From: Prochloron sp. SP5CPC1
Lineage (GTDB): Bacteria > Cyanobacteriota > Cyanobacteriia > Cyanobacteriales > Prochloraceae
Length of the DNA: 8,113 nt
Assembly (NCBI GenBank): GCA_014323965.1
Contig: JACONB010000063.1
Span: forward strand, 1-8,113
Direction of reading: 5' to 3'
Program-made: the position numbers and the translations under genes
The notes under the pieces: generated by a model
What the model was told of the DNA's origin: nothing
What the model saw: only the letters and a program-made list of their open reading frames with translations
Databases searched by the model: none
Shown: positions 6,206-8,113 of the stretch, piece by piece
Layout of the letters: every line of letters begins with the position of its first letter
How positions within the stretch are numbered: the stretch's first letter is position 1

Positions 6206-7447
6206 TCATGTGGTGTATTCGGCGTTGATTTTGACGTAATCGTAACTCAAATCGCAGCCCCAAGCCACCCCAGTACCAGCACCATTACCAATACAAACAG
6301 AGATTAACACAGTATCCTCCTGTAAATAAGCTCCAGCAGCAGCAAGTTTGAGATAATTACTCGCCCCCTCTCGCCCAAAAGGTAAGGGTTGGCCATTTTC
6401 CATTAAGAGGAAATCTCCCAATTGAATCCGCAACTGATCCTGATGAAAAGGAACCCCAGCTCGTCCCGCAGCAGCGGCAATTCTGCCCCAGTTCGGGTCA
6501 CGTCCGAAAATCGCTGCTTTCACCAAAGAGGAGCCAGCTATGGTTCTAGCTACCTGACGGGCTGCCTTTTGATCTGGGGCACCGGAAACTTGCACTTCAA
6601 TTAAACAAGTAGCTCCTTCTCCGTCCCGCGCGATGGCCTTAGCTAAATACTGACACAGTGAGACTAGCATTGCTGCCAATTTCTCCCCATCTTTCCCCAG
6701 GGTGGTAATAGCTTTGGTGCGAGATTGTCCATTTGCCAAAGCAATGACAGTATCGTTAGTACTGGTATCCCCATCTATGGTAATTTGATTGAAGCTATGT
6801 CCCACTGCTTCTGTGAGCATTTCCTGCCACAGGGAAGTGGATACCGCAGCATCACAGGTGATAAATGCTAACATGGTAGCCATATTGGGATGAATCATGC
6901 CGGAACCCTTGGCAATACCTCCCATGCGTACTGGACGATTGTCGATGATAGTTTCTAGAGCAATGGATTTGGGGACTAAATCCGTGGTGAGAATGGCTTT
7001 AGCTGCTGCTTCTGAGCCATCTGAGATTAATGCTCCCGTTAGTTGGGGTATAGCCTTACCCAACCTGTCCATGGGTATAGGTTTCCCGATAACCCCAGTG
7101 GAAGCTAAGAGGATGGTGTCAGGAGGAATGTTGAGGGAGTTACCTAAAAGCTGGGCTGAAGATAGGGCATCTTGCCACCCTTGTTCTCCTGTGGCTGCAT
7201 TGGCTTGACCCGCATTACAGAGGATAGCCCTAGCGCTCCTTTTAGCTTGGAGTCGTTGGCGGCAATAGTCTACGCAGGCAGCACGCACTTTACTTGTGGT
7301 GAAGACACCGGCGGCGATCGCCTCTGTCTCGGAGAAAATCAAGGCTAAATCTAGTTCTTGGGATGGTTTCAATCCTGCGGCAATTCCCGCTCCTTGATAG
7401 CCTCTGGGTGCTGTTACACCACCCTCTATAATCTGCCAGTCTGCCAT
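6206..7447 (-). CDS. argJ: Bifunctional ornithine acetyltransferase / N-acetylglutamate synthase
   Basis: Cytoplasmic enzyme of the cyclic arginine pathway. It moves the acetyl group from N-acetylornithine to glutamate, and in bifunctional forms also makes N-acetylglutamate from acetyl-CoA. The 413 aa are typical in length. The precursor cleaves itself into alpha and beta chains before the nucleophilic Thr. That site is visible as KGSGMIHPNMATML, with cleavage expected between Ala190 and Thr191 (codon 6877-6875). The oxyanion-hole motif STG is at 116-118, NAGQANAATG at 78-87, and the C-terminus ends in NAEYTT as in the family. The ATG (7447-7445) has GAGGAAG a few bases upstream. No damage is seen. 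It is convergent with the RES remnant and divergent from the MazE-like gene, 53 bp away; no other arg genes are in the window. A HIP1 octamer lies inside at 7314-7321. Confidence 0.98.
   Translation of the reverse strand: MADWQIIEGGVTAPRGYQGAGIAAGLKPSQELDLALIFSETEAIAAGVFTTSKVRAACVDYCRQRLQAKRSARAILCNAGQANAATGEQGWQDALSSAQLLGNSLNIPPDTILLASTGVIGKPIPMDRLGKAIPQLTGALISDGSEAAAKAILTTDLVPKSIALETIIDNRPVRMGGIAKGSGMIHPNMATMLAFITCDAAVSTSLWQEMLTEAVGHSFNQITIDGDTSTNDTVIALANGQSRTKAITTLGKDGEKLAAMLVSLCQYLAKAIARDGEGATCLIEVQVSGAPDQKAARQVARTIAGSSLVKAAIFGRDPNWGRIAAAAGRAGVPFHQDQLRIQLGDFLLMENGQPLPFGREGASNYLKLAAAGAYLQEDTVLISVCIGNGAGTGVAWGCDLSYDYVKINAEYTT
7313..7322. repeat. HIP1 element GGCGATCGCC inside argJ
   Basis: A perfect GCGATCGC core with the common GG/CC flanks, the extended form of the cyanobacterial HIP1 palindrome. 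With the copy at 3095-3102 it supports cyanobacterial origin. Confidence 0.85.
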
Positions 7448-7476
7448 TGGACTTCCTCAAAATTCCGGGTTATTAT
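7447..7476 (+). promoter_or_regulatory. Possible promoter of the MazEF-like pair
   Basis: TTGGAC (7447-7452) and TATTAT (7471-7476; five of six to consensus) are 18 bp apart. They would start transcription near 7483, just before the AGGAGGT ribosome site (7490-7496) and the ATG at 7501. The 8-bp palindrome AGTATACT (7480-7487) near the start point could be an autorepression operator. The -35 is weak, so this is tentative. Confidence 0.35.
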
Positions 7477-7479
7477 CTA

Positions 7480-7508
7480 AGTATACTATAGGAGGTTATC
7501 ATGAACAA
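7480..7508 (-). promoter_or_regulatory. Possible argJ promoter overlapping the MazE-like start
   Basis: On the minus strand TTGTTC (7508-7503) and TATACT (7485-7480; five of six to consensus) are exactly 17 bp apart. They would start transcription about 25-30 bases before argJ. The site covers the ribosome site and first codons of the MazE-like gene and the AGTATACT palindrome, so the two divergent promoters overlap. The -35 match is only three of six. Confidence 0.4.
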
Positions 7509-7740
7509 GAGTCTAAAGTCGAGGATAATTGAAGTTACTTTACCAGAAGAGACGATTCAGCTTATGGATACTCTCGGAAAAGGTTCTTCTGTGCGCAACG
7601 CATTGATTCAAGAAGCCGTGGAGTTTTATCTCCCTTATAAACAAAGAGAAAATCTTCGGCAAAGCATCCAGGAAGGCGCTATTTAACGTGCCAAAAGTGA
7701 TTTAGCTTTAGCTATTGAATGGAGTGGATTAGAGGAATGA
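7501..7740 (+). pseudogene. MazE-like ribbon-helix-helix antitoxin with premature stop
   Basis: The open frame gives 61 aa (7501-7686) with a CopG/MazE-like ribbon-helix-helix fold: beta strand RIIEVTLP (8-15), helix A (about 16-25), the GKGSSVRNAL turn (27-35) and helix B to about 43. This would bind DNA as a dimer. After the TAA at 7684-7686 the same frame stays open for 17 codons (RAKSDLALAIEWSGLEE) to a TGA at 7738-7740. That stretch looks like the toxin-binding tail of such antitoxins and abuts the toxin gene, so the full protein was probably 79 aa with a sense codon, perhaps CAA, at 7684. The truncated product could still bind DNA but probably not the toxin. AGGAGGT at 7490-7496 supports the ATG. 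A natural 61-aa protein cannot be fully excluded. Confidence 0.7.
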
Positions 7741-8084
7741 CCTGAAAGGAATTCAGTATATTTGGTGAATTTTGACCCTTCTATCAGGAAATCAAGAAGA
7801 CGCGCCCTGCTTTAATCTTGCAAAATGATATTGCCAACCAATATAGTCCTATAATTATTGTAGCGGCTATAACGTCCCAATTTGAAGAACCTTTATATCC
7901 TACAGAGGTTCTGATTAAAGCTCCTGAAGGAGGTTTGAGAAATGATTCGGTTGTTCTGCTCAATCAAATTCGTTCTCTAGATCAACAAAGATTGATTAAA
8001 TGTTTGGGGATGTTATCATTACAAACAATGGCAAGAGTAGATTTAGCGATCCAAATCAGTTTGGGATTACTAGATTTATCCTAA
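7741..8084 (+). pseudogene. MazF/PemK-family toxin (endoribonuclease), start lost and frameshifted
   Basis: MazF toxins are small ribosome-independent mRNA endoribonucleases. The family N-terminus is visible as VYLVNFDPSI (7756-7785) in one frame. The continuation EIKKTRPALI (from 7788), with the conserved KTRP, lies in another frame and runs intact to the TAA at 8082-8084. It contains VVLLNQIRSLDQQRL and the end MARVDLAIQISLGL, both typical of the family. The usual linker between DPSI and EIKK is a Gly plus one residue, so about four bases are missing near 7786. The start is also damaged: the ATG at 7737 overlaps the antitoxin end but meets a TGA two codons on, and no usable in-frame start precedes VYLV. 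The TTG at 7818 that opens the last frame lies inside the fold. A non-functional remnant unless the sequence has errors. Confidence 0.85.
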
Positions 8085-8113
8085 CTTAATGACTAAGTAA
8101 CTATCTATCTAAT

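Noticed and set aside
7818..8084. 88-aa protein starting at TTG 7818 as a complete gene
   Set aside because: The same frame extends back to at least 7788 with the family motif KKTRPALI, so the TTG is an internal Leu codon of a frameshifted MazF.
1..8113. CRISPR array, rRNA or tRNA genes
   Set aside because: No regularly spaced direct repeats and no rRNA or tRNA sequence could be recognised on either strand.

Overview
This window is almost certainly chromosomal DNA from a cyanobacterium. It carries two copies of the octamer GCGATCGC (the cyanobacterial HIP1 motif), in gcvP and argJ. It also has short GC-rich dispersed repeats of the 'GCGTCTTTGCGC' kind, a stand-alone IS1341-type tnpB, and toxin-antitoxin (TA) genes of types common in cyanobacterial genomes. 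I cannot name the genus.

Layout: (1) 1-886, minus strand: the first 295 codons of a TnpB (IS200/IS605 OrfB, RNA-guided nuclease family). The reading frame is open and runs off the left edge. (2) 887-1245: non-coding spacer with three hairpins; the two larger ones may belong to the end of the tnpB element. (3) 1246-4101, plus: intact gcvP, the P-protein of the glycine cleavage system. (4) 4102-4273: a dispersed repeat, then a strong sigma70-type promoter. (5) 4274-6134, plus: a compact set of an unrecognised 81-aa protein, a small HExxH zinc-metallopeptidase-like protein starting at TTG, an Xre/MbcA/ParS-type antitoxin, and a RES-domain toxin overlapping it by 23 bp. The RES gene is broken by an apparent out-of-frame internal deletion. 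(6) 6135-6205: another copy of the dispersed repeat. (7) 6206-7447, minus: intact argJ (ornithine acetyltransferase, arginine synthesis). (8) 7448-7500: a 53-bp divergent promoter region. (9) 7501-8084, plus: a MazEF-type TA pair in which the antitoxin has a premature stop and the toxin has lost its start and is frameshifted.

The two metabolic genes are intact and typical of their families. They sit among accessory DNA: a transposon nuclease gene, repeats and two TA loci. The most notable point is that both toxin genes are disrupted while the RES antitoxin, the metallopeptidase gene and the housekeeping genes are open. The loci may be decaying, or the toxins may have been mutated selectively, either in the organism or in a cloning host. 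The best candidate for something undescribed is the cassette at 4217-6134, where a small protein and a metallopeptidase share an apparent transcription unit with a RES/Xre TA pair.
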